Origin: Nematostella vectensis
Taxonomy: Eukaryota; Cnidaria; Anthozoa; Actiniaria; Edwardsiidae
DNA length: 64,000 nt
Reading direction: 5' to 3'
NCBI RefSeq assembly: GCF_932526225.1
Contig: NC_064042.1
Span: forward strand, 5,627,001 to 5,691,000
The position numbers and the translations under genes were made by a program. Positions 39,901-50,900 of the stretch are shown here, in pieces (within the stretch, counting starts at the first letter, position 1; each line of letters starts with the position of its first letter). Below the pieces are notes generated by a model, which saw nothing but the letters and a program-made list of their open reading frames with translations, made no database searches and had not been told where the DNA came from.

Positions 39901-40726
39901 ATTGTTAACTTTTGGCATCTGGAAGCTATTTAACAGCGTCATTGAGAAGGGAGATCGGCTTTAATTTATTTTCAAGAGAACGTAACATAAAGAATATCAA
40001 GACTTACTTGTTGTCATGTTTAGTAATAATTGTCCTCTTGCTGTTGTAGCCATCGTTATGTTTGCTAGTTCTCTTGTTGTTGGAGCCATCGTCATGTTTG
40101 CTGGTTCTCTTGTCACGTTTGCTGGGTATGGTGTTGTTTGCGAGACTACTGGTGGACCTGTGAGGTTTACACAAAGCTTAGCTTGCACCGAGACGTTGTG
40201 CTTGATCCCATTTGGCAACCAGCCGTATTTTAGTAAGTCTTATCAATAACATTTTGTTAATCGCATTAAAAAACTCAACTCAAGACAACTTACAACTTCA
40301 GAGCCATTGTACATAATTCTTAGCCCCCCCCCCTCCTCCCATTGTCCTCTTATAACCACCCGAACTTCCTCTCCCCCCTCTTAGAAAGCCCCTTTTTCGG
40401 AGCTCTTTAGAATATTTAACGAGCACTTCCATAGATGTTTAAACGCATAACATTTTAAAGCGTTAATGTTTTAAAAAACATGGTTGTCACGGTATAAGTG
40501 CTGTAAAATATTATACATATGATCTCTAACACATTTTGGGGCATTTTCACTTAATTTTACGAAGAGAGCATAAATTTGTATCTGTTATCTGGATACGCCA
40601 AATATGTAACATAAAACCACTTCTTGGCTGTTATATACCATACTTTGAATGATCTTGAAATGTCTTACCGAGCGAAGGGAAGACGGTCAGTAGAGCCAAC
40701 CAAATAATCATGGCTAAATGGCGCAT
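36921..40726 (-). CDS. Secreted Ly6/uPAR (LU)-domain-like protein, split gene (last exon unresolved)
   Basis: Assembled from splice sites and matching phases. Exon 1 (40726-40669) encodes a signal peptide, MRHLAMIIWLALLTVFPSL, then GTAAGA. Exon 2 (40238-40008) is a Thr/Asn-rich linker with several N-glycosylation sites (NVT, NMT, NIT), then GTAAGT. Exon 3 (38501-38375) has five Cys, beginning FKCYETNC. Exon 4 (37546-37350) has seven Cys and ends with the LU hallmark CCRGSLCN. Exon 5 (36962-36921, 42 nt) is a short linker with GTAAGT. Phases fit throughout: 1, 1, 2, 1, 1. CY...C at the start and CCxxxLCN at the end identify an LU-type fold; 12 cysteines is more than the classical 8-10. The exon 2 acceptor is weak and the C-terminal exon, possibly GPI-type, is not established. 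Role unknown: receptor or secreted ligand. Confidence 0.55.
37350..37546 (-). CDS. LU gene exon 4: second half of the LU domain
   Basis: Acceptor ACATGTAG, donor CAG|GTCGGT; 197 nt, phase 2 to phase 1. Seven Cys, ending CSAGCCRGSLCN and a Pro/Thr linker. Nearly identical in unit 4 (57024-56828) with one Thr to Ile change. Confidence 0.55.
38375..38501 (-). CDS. LU gene exon 3: first half of the LU domain
   Basis: Acceptor CTAATTACAG, donor CAG|GTGATT; 127 nt, entering in phase 1 and leaving in phase 2. Encodes FKCYETNCTQGVAECQVVC and a fifth Cys. Entirely absent from unit 4 because of the 608-bp deletion. Confidence 0.5.
38502..40007. other. LU gene intron region
   Basis: AT-rich, with a C-run/CA-repeat near 39330-39370. 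No exon recognised on either strand. Confidence 0.4.
40008..40238 (-). CDS. LU gene exon 2: glycosylated Thr/Asn-rich linker
   Basis: Phase 1 to phase 1, 231 nt. A single Cys (KLCVNLTG) precedes imperfect repeats of PANMTMAPTTRE type, mucin-like. The unit 4 copy (59127-58906) is 9 nt shorter and stays in frame, as expected for repeat slippage in coding sequence. Confidence 0.5.
40669..40726 (-). CDS. LU gene exon 1: signal peptide
   Basis: Nineteen codons with a hydrophobic core after a short basic N-terminus, ending one base into the next codon at a GTAAGA donor. A TATATTA-like box lies about 60 nt upstream (40784-40793). In unit 4 the same exon is at 59594-59537 with one Leu to Val change. 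Confidence 0.6.
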
Positions 40727-40783
40727 GGCGGGTTGCACTCTGCTCCAATTCTACCGCGGAATGTCTGGGATTGCGTCTGAGCC

Positions 40784-40793
40784 GTAATATACA
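40784..40793 (-). promoter_or_regulatory. TATA-like box of the LU gene
   Basis: TGTATATTAC on the coding strand, 58 nt before the ATG, kept in unit 4. No other promoter element is evident. Confidence 0.35.
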
Positions 40794-40799
40794 ATCCAC

Positions 40800-41480
40800 A
40801 ACACTGTCTCGTATTTCAAGACGATCGTTCTTTTAGTGGCGAAGTTGGTCAATTTGCATTAGAACTTTGCTTAAAGCGATTGTAAATGAGAGGACTTGGG
40901 TAGGACATAGATGTATTATTATTGTAGTGTTTTTTGCATACCATGCTGTCATTGTACTTGAAATGTTTTGGATTTTTTCTGAGTTGTGCTTTTACGTGCT
41001 TGAGGCGCGCTTTGACGCGAGTTCAAAGTTGAAATACTCTTAACCAATCAGGACAGCTATTTATACGAGCTTATGTCTTTTCAAGATATAAGAATAAACT
41101 ATTTAAATGGGTACAGCGCATGTAATTTACGCCTCTTCCTCCCGACTCTAAAAAATAATGGCTGGTTCTCATGGCGACGTAAAGCGTAAGCGGAGACGGA
41201 AGCGTAAGACTCTTATGTCGCGTGAGAACCGGCTTGCGCAAGGTTTTACGCATGCTCAGTTCGTAGTCTAGTGCCCATACCTCCTCGATAAGCCAAAGCT
41301 GGATGGGTTAATTTATTCTTATGTTTCGCTTATGCTTATGTCGATCCGGTTCCCACGCGACGTAACCGTCTTCCGTCTCCGCTTACACTTCTGTCGCTCG
41401 TGAGAACCAGCCTTAAAGCGTCAAGGGTCCTAAAACAAGTATTTACAGCATATAATGGTGACGGAATGTTCAAATTCTAC
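40800..41480. other. Upstream region of the LU gene
   Basis: Contains repeated inverted motifs built on GTAAGCG(G/T)AGACGGAAG and CTTCCGTCTCCGCTTAC with GTGAGAACC/GGTTCTCAC (about 41155-41412). These look like an array of inverted short repeats, denser in unit 4 (about 60030-60365). No gene recognised. Confidence 0.45.
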
Positions 41481-41593
41481 CTTGTTCAGGGGGAGGGGGG
41501 AGGGGGGTGTCTGACCTTCCTGACCCCTTACTGCCTTATGATAATCTTACAACATCCAGTGGAGGGTCTAGTGCGGATGTAGCTTTCCGTTGA

Positions 41594-41625
<32 letters not shown>

Positions 41626-42539
41626 GGGGGGATGGGGGTGGGGGGTGAGGTGGGGGGCTTTTTGGCTTTCTGACCCACACCAGACACGAATACCAATTTT
41701 ATCGATAAAATGTGCAATCGGGGTGCTGCTTAGAATTCACTTTATGCTGGTATTCTAACGTCTTTATTTTCATGACACCTCGTTAAAAACGCAGCAAAGG
41801 GAATGGATAGGGACATGCATTTTCTTCACATAACAATTTGCTTTTAGAAGGCTAAATGGGGAGGGGTTAAACCACCTAGCCCCCCCCCCATCCCTAGATC
41901 CGCTACTGCAGTGCAAACCAGCCCTCAAGATGACTTATCAAAACTTTACCGTCACGTGCCACTTGAGGTGTGTATGGCTTGTTGTTGGACAATGGTAAAC
42001 ATTTCTCACAATTATTCACGCTGCAGTTTTCTATTCACAGACGCTGACGGGGGGGGGGGGGGAGGGCTTGAATGAGGAAAACAGGGTTCACTTGTGTTAG
42101 CTAACCTTCCTTGGCGCAGCTTAATGATGGTGATGAGCAGGTGACGAGAGATGAAGACTATCGATGGTGGCGATATGCAGCAGTAACCATTAAACAGTTA
42201 AAGCTCAGGTGGCACACACAAATATGTGCATGAAAGCCATGGACATTTTAGATAGGGTTAATTTGTTATTTGCTCACCAAAGTTTAGCAACAAATTGATA
42301 AGCTAAGTGAACAATATATGAACTACAAGAGACACTGCATTATTGATTGCCAGTTAATGTTATTTTACAAATTACAGAAAAGCAATACCATATCCCAGCG
42401 ATATTTCATTATGATTAAGTTGGGTCTGTGATAAAATCGAGCAAAGAAAATTGCCCCAAAATTAGGGTCAATTAGGGTAAGCTGTAATAACTAAGAAAAA
42501 AAAAGTAGTAACCATAAATCCATACAAAACAAGCACCAC

Positions 42540-43030
42540 TGATCGTATTTGAAACGCAATCGAGAATCGGTCAAACGCTAGCGAAACCCAAGAGAGAATC
42601 TGTGAAACGCAAGCACAACACAAATGAGAATCGGTGAAACGCAAGCGCAACACAAGTGAGAATCGGTGAAACGCAAGCGCGACACAAGTGAGAATCGGTG
42701 AGAAACGCAAGCGCAACACAAGTGAGAATCAGTGAAACACAAGTGAAAATAAGTGAAACGCAAGCGCAGCACAAGTGAGAATCGGTAAATGCAAGCGCAA
42801 CACAATTGAGAATCAGTTAATCGCTAGGGCAACTCAAGAAAGAATAGTGAAACGCAAGAGCAACACTAGAGAAAATCAGTGAAACCCAAGCGCAACACAA
42901 GTGAGAATCAGTGGATATGCAAGCGCAACACAAATGAGTATCAGTGAAATGCAAGCGCAACACTAGAGAGAATCAGTTAAAACCAAAGCGCAACACTAGA
43001 GAATCAGTGAAACGCAAGCGCGAAAAACAG
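42540..43030. repeat. 32-bp minisatellite, unit 3 (about 15 copies)
   Basis: Same repeat as in units 1 and 2, with the same flanks. Copy order resembles unit 4 more than unit 1. Confidence 0.93.
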
Positions 43031-44351
43031 CGAAATGAAAACGCCTTTTTTTCCGGACCGCAATGAAGAAAAAAAAATTGCCGTGAAAAAAATGTACCCC
43101 ATGCATGGTACCATCGCTATTGAGTCCTATATTCATACTATGAGGTCATCATTGTTGGGAACTGCTGGAGTGTAACAACCTTTCGAAAGTGAAAATCTGC
43201 TTCGCTGGCGTAATTACTTGCTTTGAGAACGCTCTCGCTATCACTCTTCATTTCTACTCCCGAAATTTCAAGTTAACAGTGGCTCGATATCATCTCAGTT
43301 TTCTAACGGTGAGTGGAATTGTTTTACAAGAATAAACACAGTGTTATTTGTGCGGATGCTTGGGAATATCTACGCGACTTGCCATGAATTCTGAACAAGG
43401 TACATTTACTCGATTTGCATTGAAATCGTGAATAAAGGCATGATCTATACCGTAGTGTCGGTGAGAAGGAACACGTTTTCTAGCGAAAGGGCTTACTTTT
43501 ATTTCTACTGCGGTATGACTCAGTAAATTTTGCGTCATAATGTATTCAAAGAGAATTCGGCACTCGTGTGCTTATTATATTTACTCGCTTCCATGTCAAC
43601 TGTGCCTCTAAATCCACTCGGCTTTCTCTCTGCGAAAGTTTCAATACACGCGGTGACATCTAGTCTTTACAAGACTAAACACAGTGTTATTTGTGCGGAA
43701 GCTTACAAATATCTACGCCACTTTCCATGAATTCTTACTCGATTTGCAATGAATTCGTGGCTAAGGGCATGAAACCTTGGAACATTTAGTCGATTTGCCA
43801 TTGAAATCGTGGATAAGGACATGATCTATACTGTAATATTGTTGAGTAGGAACATGTTTTCTAGCAAATAGGGCTTACTTTTTTTTTCTACTGCGGTAGT
43901 AAATTTGCGTCATAATATATTCTAAGAGAATTCGGAGAATTCAGCCTCGTGTGCTTATTTTACTCGCTTCCAAGTCGAATGAGTTACGTTGTTCTCGAAA
44001 TGAAAGCCCAAATTGCTTCAAACTTCACCCTGACCACATTTAAGACTCCACTGTCAGGTCAGAATATTTATGAGAGTTTTACGATTTTATTTCATAGTAA
44101 AGTGAACGGCTTATTTCAATCCCATATGTTTACTGTAAACGTGAACCACTATAATTTATTCATACACACAGTGAGCTTGGGCTACTTGTGATATAACCAG
44201 CATGCACAGGCCTGTGCTGTAATGTGAATACGGTAGCCGAATTAGGACGGGTTGCAAAAGTACAAAGCGAAGAACAGGCGATTCAATAGAAAAGTTTTCC
44301 TGCTTCATTTCTTCGTATAATCCCGAAATTAGAGCCTGCTAGCAGGTTTAA

Positions 44352-45484
44352 CCCTATTCAGACCGGGGGGGGGGGGGGTGGGGGGCTTTTGAGGCCCCCA
44401 GCACCTTTGATCTGTAATAATTTTTGAACTAGTAGGGCTAGAGCATTGAAATTTGACGACTTTTCCTAAAATTTATATTGAATCAGTTTGGTGTAAAAAA
44501 ATTTTGATATGTGTACCCTGGTAACCATAGTAACCAAGTTTTGAGACATAGGTTTAATGAAAATTAGGCAAAACGCTTTAAGTCGTTAAGATCAACTATT
44601 CATACGTTGGCTCAACGTAAATCCATTTCATATAAACGTTTTATACCGAGTTTTGAAAAAACTTGTGGTGTTATTTTTGCCCTCTCGAAATTGTGCTTGT
44701 AGAAATAGCAAAAACATTCATAGTCACCTGAAATCATTAATACAACTTGAAACGAAGATTAAATATTGTCAAAAAGCTTCAGATTTTGCCACCCAGTTTT
44801 TTAAAATAAATAACTTTCATTAAATCCAAGATGGCGGATCCAAGATGGCGGATGCCGATGTCACATAATTAGCTAGAATTCGCTGTTTTTTTTTTTAAAC
44901 TAACATCTAAATTTGGCAAAATTTTATTTTCCTCTATTTTAAATAAAAAATAGAAAAAAACATTTTTGGGAAAGATATTTAAATTATTACTTTAATTAAG
45001 AGTCCAGTTGCAAACTTATGCTATATTAAAGGTACCATACCAATCAATGACGTCACAGGTGTCATATAGTGTTGTCATGAAAACAGTGTCACTAATAATA
45101 TATGTCTACCTGCAAGATTATCGAAAAAAGACATACAGAAATACACATCTAACAAAAACAGAAATGTTGCTCGTTTTTGCTCACTTAAGTGACGTCATCG
45201 TGACGTCACAAAGACAATATTTTTTAAGGATATTGGTCGCTTTTTGAATACTAACTGATTATGATAAGGACCATATGTCCTTAAATGACGTCATAATCAC
45301 GTCATATTGTGTTGCTTTGGCAACACAATATATCATTTTGTTCCTCTTTGTCAGATAATGATTCTTTGAAATTTTGGTCATAAGAGCTCCAATGGTTCAA
45401 AAGTAACGGATGGGGGGCCGAAAGAGCCCCCCTCCCCCCCCCCACCGGTCAGAGGAAGCCTTAAAAAGCCCGGTCTGAATAGGG
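44352..45484. mobile_element. piggyBac-like MITE, 1133 bp (unit 4 copy)
   Basis: TTAA at 44348-44351 and 45485-45488, TIR CCCTATTCAGACCGGG at both ends. It sits at the same site as the unit 3 copy, so it was inherited by duplication. It has an extra internal segment (about 44680-44870) with two AAGATGGCGGA motifs. Confidence 0.9.
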
Positions 45485-46574
45485 TTAAGGGAGTTGGAAT
45501 TTCTTCAAGCTAGTAGTTTTCTAACTAAAGTTTTAGATAATTATTTTTTATGTTCACTTTCGCATCTTCTTTTTTATATTACTTCTATTCCATATTCAGG
45601 TATTTTTAAAGAAATACCAACCTCGACTTTTATTTTCCTGCAATTCCAAAATTTAAAGTAGCTCTTAAATTTTCAAATGTATATTCCTTCACAGGCGTTC
45701 TTAGGGGCGGACCATGTGACTTATGAGGGGAGGACATGCGATTTTGAAAAAAAAAAACAATTTCCTGAAAAAACTGGTCGAGGAAAAAAATCCCTACAAA
45801 CACAACCCTGCACCATTTTACATGTTTAAGCAAAAAAAATATGAGATTATGAAGGCCGAAACGCGAAAGTTATGAAGAAGTCAGAAATAATGATGAACTT
45901 GACAGGATCATCAACTCGGACAAGGAGGGCAGCTTCCCAGTATTCCTTTTCCACATTTAAAGACCTATTTGTTTATTGAGGTCGTAAAGCGGGCGGGGGG
46001 GGGGGGGTCTGGAAATTTTGGGGTTCTGAAAGGGGGGCACGGAAAAACAATGTTTACAATGAAACGGGGGCTCTGAAATTTTTAGGTGTCTTGATTAAAA
46101 ATCATTTATTGAACACTCCCTAAATTCCTTATTTTTTTTTAGAAATTCGCCCTCTGGTATGGCATAGCGATTCATGATCAGATTATGTTTTAAAAATATA
46201 TGTTTTAAAAATATAATGGAATCTTGCTAATAGTCGGGTCGCTAAGCGCACAAAAAGAGCTCAATCTATACACAGCGGAAAAAAGCACCAAATTTGGTAT
46301 AATTATAGCCTATGAGATGGTAATTAATATTGAGACCGGTGCCCAGCGGTACCATTAGCGGATCCATAGATAAAGAGCAATTCTTTATTTTTAGAAATCT
46401 AAGGTTGCGGGTACCCTGTGGTGAGATTTTCATACCTTTCCATGTTTTAAAACCGTTTTAAAAGGCTTTTGTAACAACGAGCTGGTCACTTTGCCGGAGG
46501 GACCTAATACCATAGTTAAAATATACCGAAGTGTGTACATGTAGTAAGCGTTTGCGAGCTAGTTCCCAGGATTC

Positions 46575-46714
46575 GCTGAAAGGGATGTGCAGATAGGTGT
46601 CATATGTAGAAAGCATAATATTTGAAGATTCCTTAGTAAGAAATGACCGACTTTTGGCCGCCAAGGGGGGTGCACGTGCACCCTGCGCTCCCCCCTGTGT
46701 ACGCGCCTGCTTTG
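46575..46714. repeat. Dispersed 150-bp repeat ending GTGTACGCGCCTG (unit 4)
   Basis: Counterpart of 26534-26679, slightly shortened at the left side. Confidence 0.55.
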
Positions 46715-47089
46715 GGGAAGTCAGACCCAACTTTCTGCCATTATTTAAGTGGACTTTTGAAGCACACTAGCATACACACATTGGCACCAGTCTGGCCAAG
46801 ACGGGACTCTAGCACAGTCTATTACCCGTGCAGTTCGGCAACCATGGACAGCTGTTTCGTCGTTTTTAGGACTCGTCAGCATGGAATAGCCGGTTTGCCT
46901 CAGTTAAACTTCATCGGCAATAAACTGTAGGGCGACTTCGACTCGAACCAAGTGCTTTAAACCACAGCTAAGATCCATGTGGGATCTTCAGCTGCGACCG
47001 GGCTAGCGTGATGCCAATTGTGCAGATCACGCATGCGACCTTTGCTAGTTTGAGACTCCGTCGGATAGCCAAACTAACCTTGCGAGTAT

Positions 47090-47753
47090 GTATGGACTGG
47101 CCAGGACGGGACGCTAGCACAGTGATGCTCCATGTAAGAACTAGGCAACCTAACGGCATGTGCAGGCTTGTATGTCAAAAATGCCTTTGTTAATATTTTT
47201 AAGCTCAATGCTGGCAAACCTTTTTTAATATTTGTTTAAAAAAATATGAGACTTAGGATTTATTAGTATGTGTAAAATAATGGCTTATTAGACAAATCTT
47301 ATGTGGGGAACCTTGTGAAAGTCAAATAATTATTAACTATACTGTCACGCAGCAATTAAATACAAGTTATGTGTAAAATATGGCTTATTAAACAAATCTT
47401 ATGTGGTGAACCTTGTGAAAATTATTTCAAGCAAAAACTATTGTTCTTTATTCTTTTGAAAGGTTCACAACAGAAAATCTCCAATAAGGTATACGTCGAA
47501 CCGAACTTCAACCGAATCAATTGAATAACTGGTGTGTGTCCAAGACAAGCTTATTTCCAGTGTCTGCATACGTCGAGCCTGTTTTTCAGGAGTCAATACT
47601 TTTAAAGTAAGTAATTTCATACTTCTGTGGAATCTGCACGTCACAATTCACTCAGTGACTGCTAAGGTTTTATTATTGTCTCAAAACAAAGGAATCCCAA
47701 TCCTCATAAGTACAAGTTGAAACCGACTTGCTCCTCGTTGGCAGCTTTATTAG
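47090..47753. other. Upstream region of TPR-CHAT gene 2
   Basis: Same content as 27065-27780 with small deletions. No gene. Confidence 0.45.
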
Positions 47754-47761
47754 TATAAAAG
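47754..47761 (+). promoter_or_regulatory. TATA box candidate for TPR-CHAT gene 2
   Basis: TATAAAAG with the same spacing and following CACGTGAC site as in gene 1. The acceptor-like TTTATCCAG ends at 47959. Confidence 0.5.
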
Positions 47762-47985
47762 ATCAAATCATGTGTTTTGTTGCTTGCGTTATACTTGTCA
47801 CGTGACACTCAATATATCTTTTGTTTGAGTTACAGTAGAATGTTACAGTAGAATGTTTGATTGTATATATATATGTGTTATTGTTTCAATCTTCTCCTCG
47901 ATAATAATATATAATATATTACCAGTTTGATTTCTATATTTTTTCTTCTTTTTATCCAGAATTCTAGAGTTTCTCCAGCAGCGAG

Positions 47986-50900
47986 ATGGATAATGAGGGC
48001 AAGCCCTTCACTCACTGGGGCGTGGCCGAGTGGGAGAGGGTGCAAAGGGTGTTGCCAAACCTGCCCGTCATTTTCTGGTTCCTCTTAATATGGGGGACGG
48101 AGATCAGTCCGCTTACGCCAGCCCAGCAGATTCAGTTACTGAAGGTGTGCTACGACATCGCCTTCTTGCTAAGAGACAGTAAGATGATGGTGGCGGTGTA
48201 TGGGACTGCGGGTAAGGTGTATCGTGAGATGCGTCTGTTTGACCAAGCACTGGCATGTTTCTCAACGGTACTAGAAATTGCAAAAGCAATAGGCAGCATA
48301 GGGCTGCAGGCAACATGTTATAATGACATGGGCAGTACCTATAACAAGCTTCATAACTACAACAAGGCACTGGACTACTACAAGCAGTCACTAAACGCCT
48401 TCATGAAGACTGGGGAAGAGCGTAAACAAGCATATATTTATAACAACATCGGTGATGTGTTCAAGTCCCTCGGTGACAATGGTCAAGCCATGGTGAACTA
48501 CAAAAATGCGTTATGTATATACGAGAAAATTGGGGAAGAGCTTAAACAAGCATATGTTTATAACAGTATAGGTGCTGTGTTCTATTCTCTTGGTGACAAT
48601 GGTCAAGCCATGGTGAACTTCAAAAATGCGTTATGTATATACGAGAAGTTCGGGAAAGAGCGTGAACAAGCCGATGTTTATAGCAATATCGGTGCTGTGT
48701 TCTATTCCCTTGGTGACAATCGTCAAGCCATGGTGAACTTCAAAAATGCGTTATGTATATACGAGAAGTTCGGGGAAGAGCGTGAACAAGCCGATGTTTA
48801 TAGCTATATCGGTGCTGTGTTCAAGTCCCTCGGTGACAATCGTCAAGCCATGGTGAACTTCAAAAATGCGTTATGTATATACGAGAAGTTTGGGGAAGAG
48901 CGTAAACAAGCAGATGTTTATAACAACATCGGTGTTGTGTTCAAGTCCCTCGGTGACAATGGTCATGCCATGGTGAACTTCAAAAATGCGTTATGTATAC
49001 ACGAGAAGTTCCGGGAAGAGTGTAAACAAGCCGATGTTTATTACAATATCGGTAATGTGTTCAAGTCCCTCGGTGACAATGGTCAAGCTATGGTGAACTA
49101 CAAAAATGCGTTATGTATATACGAGAAGTTCGGGGAAGAGCGTGAACAAGCAAATGTTTCTAACAATATCGGTTTATTGTATAAGTCGCTCGGTGACAAT
49201 GGTAAAGCCATTGAGAACTACAAACATGCGTTATGTATATACGAGAAGATCGGGGAGGAGCGTAAACAAGCAGATGTTTATAACAGTATCGGTATAGTCT
49301 ACAAGTCCCTCGGTGACAATGGTCAAGCTATGGAGAACTACAAACATGCGTTATGTATACACCAGAAGTTCGGGGAAGAGCTTAAACAAGCAGATGTTTA
49401 TTCCAACATCGGTGCTGTGTTCAAGTCCCTCGGTGACAATGGTCAAGCCATGGTGAACGTCAAACATGCGTTATGTATACAAGAGAAGTTTGGGGAAGAG
49501 CGTAAACAAGCAGGTGTTTATTCCAACATCGGTATTGTGTTCTATTCCCTCGGTGACGGTGGTCAAGCTATGATGAACTACAAAAAAGCGTTATGTATAT
49601 TCAGGAAGTTTGGGGAAGAGCACGGTCAAGCAGCCGCATATAGTAACATTGCTGCTATTGTTGGATTTTATGATCTCGTGGAAGCAATGGAGCTTTACAG
49701 GTCTGCACTAGCCTTTTTTCAAAAACGCGGTGACGTGATTCTTCAGGCTGAAACATGGAACAACATAGGTATCCTGTATCTGAATATGTCGGAGCATCCA
49801 GAGGCAGAGAAGAGTTTAAAAGAGAGTTTACGGCTTTTTGAACTAGTATTTATGAACATTGGAAGCCTCGAAAAATTGAAAATTACCGTTATAGAGACTT
49901 ACATCAAAACATATCGTTGTCTTTTTTACGTCTCCATTATACTAGACAAACCAGAACAGGCGCTACTAGCAAGCGAACAAGGACGATCACGCGCTCTCAA
50001 AGATAGCCTACAGAAAAAATATGGACTAGAAAGCAATGCCCCCAGTGATGAGGACACACGCTATACAAGCTCATTAATCAGTGAAGACAATACGTCGTTT
50101 GTTGTCATTTGCTTGTCACTAAAATGGCTTCATTTGTTTACACTTGCAAGCGGGAAGCCCTTGGTTACCGAATCGGTACCAAAAGAAATATTCTCAAGCG
50201 TCGAGTCTGAAATCAATGGAAAAGAGTGGTTACGAGACTACATAGACAGGATGGTAAATGAGGCAAATGCACACGTTCGTCTAAACCGTGACGAATCGTT
50301 TGAAGACAGATCCCTGAGATTGAGCTGCGATGACGACGGTGATGAGTCACGGCAGCCATCCGTGTTAGCACGAGGCGTGAGAACAGCTACCGAGATTGAG
50401 AGGGCTCGCAAGTCGACTGAGGTCAGAGCCGAGCCAAGCGAGAACAGTGAAGACGGGAACTTCCCTGAAACAAGCTCGACAAATAGTCAGGCTACTGGTG
50501 GTACACAGAATCAACCTCAACTACCTACCCAAGCTCCAATGATCCAAGCCACAGGGATACCACAAGAAAGCGATGCAATCCCCTCTGTTAAAGTGCCGCA
50601 GGAGCACGAGGATGACACGTGTACACCACTCCTACCAAGCGGTCCCGAGACACCCATACACCACGACCCGCTAGAAGTGTTGTACCGACTGCTGATCTCT
50701 CCAATTGAGGATCACCTCACTGGGCCTGAAGTGGTGTTCATTCCGGAAGATTTCACTTTCAAGATTCCATTTGGGGCCATGAAAGACCCCGATGGGAGAT
50801 TCTTGGCTGAGCGAAAACGCATCCGGACTGGCCCATCGCTGTCTACCCTCAAGCTGCTGAGGGAGTGTCCTGAACACAAACACAGCAAGCAGAGTGTGCT

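Larger units (their letters stand above)
23268..43233. repeat. Tandem unit 3 (20.0 kb) with a gene-bearing block
   Basis: Starts and ends like units 1 and 2 but carries a block of about 14.4 kb (about 27070-41480) in place of the 800-bp AT-rich segment. It also has a 410-bp local duplication (around 23350 and 23755), a roughly 220-bp segment at 24078-24290 absent from units 1 and 2, and a TTAA-flanked MITE. The block holds one TPR-CHAT gene and a convergent LU-domain gene. Confidence 0.9.
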
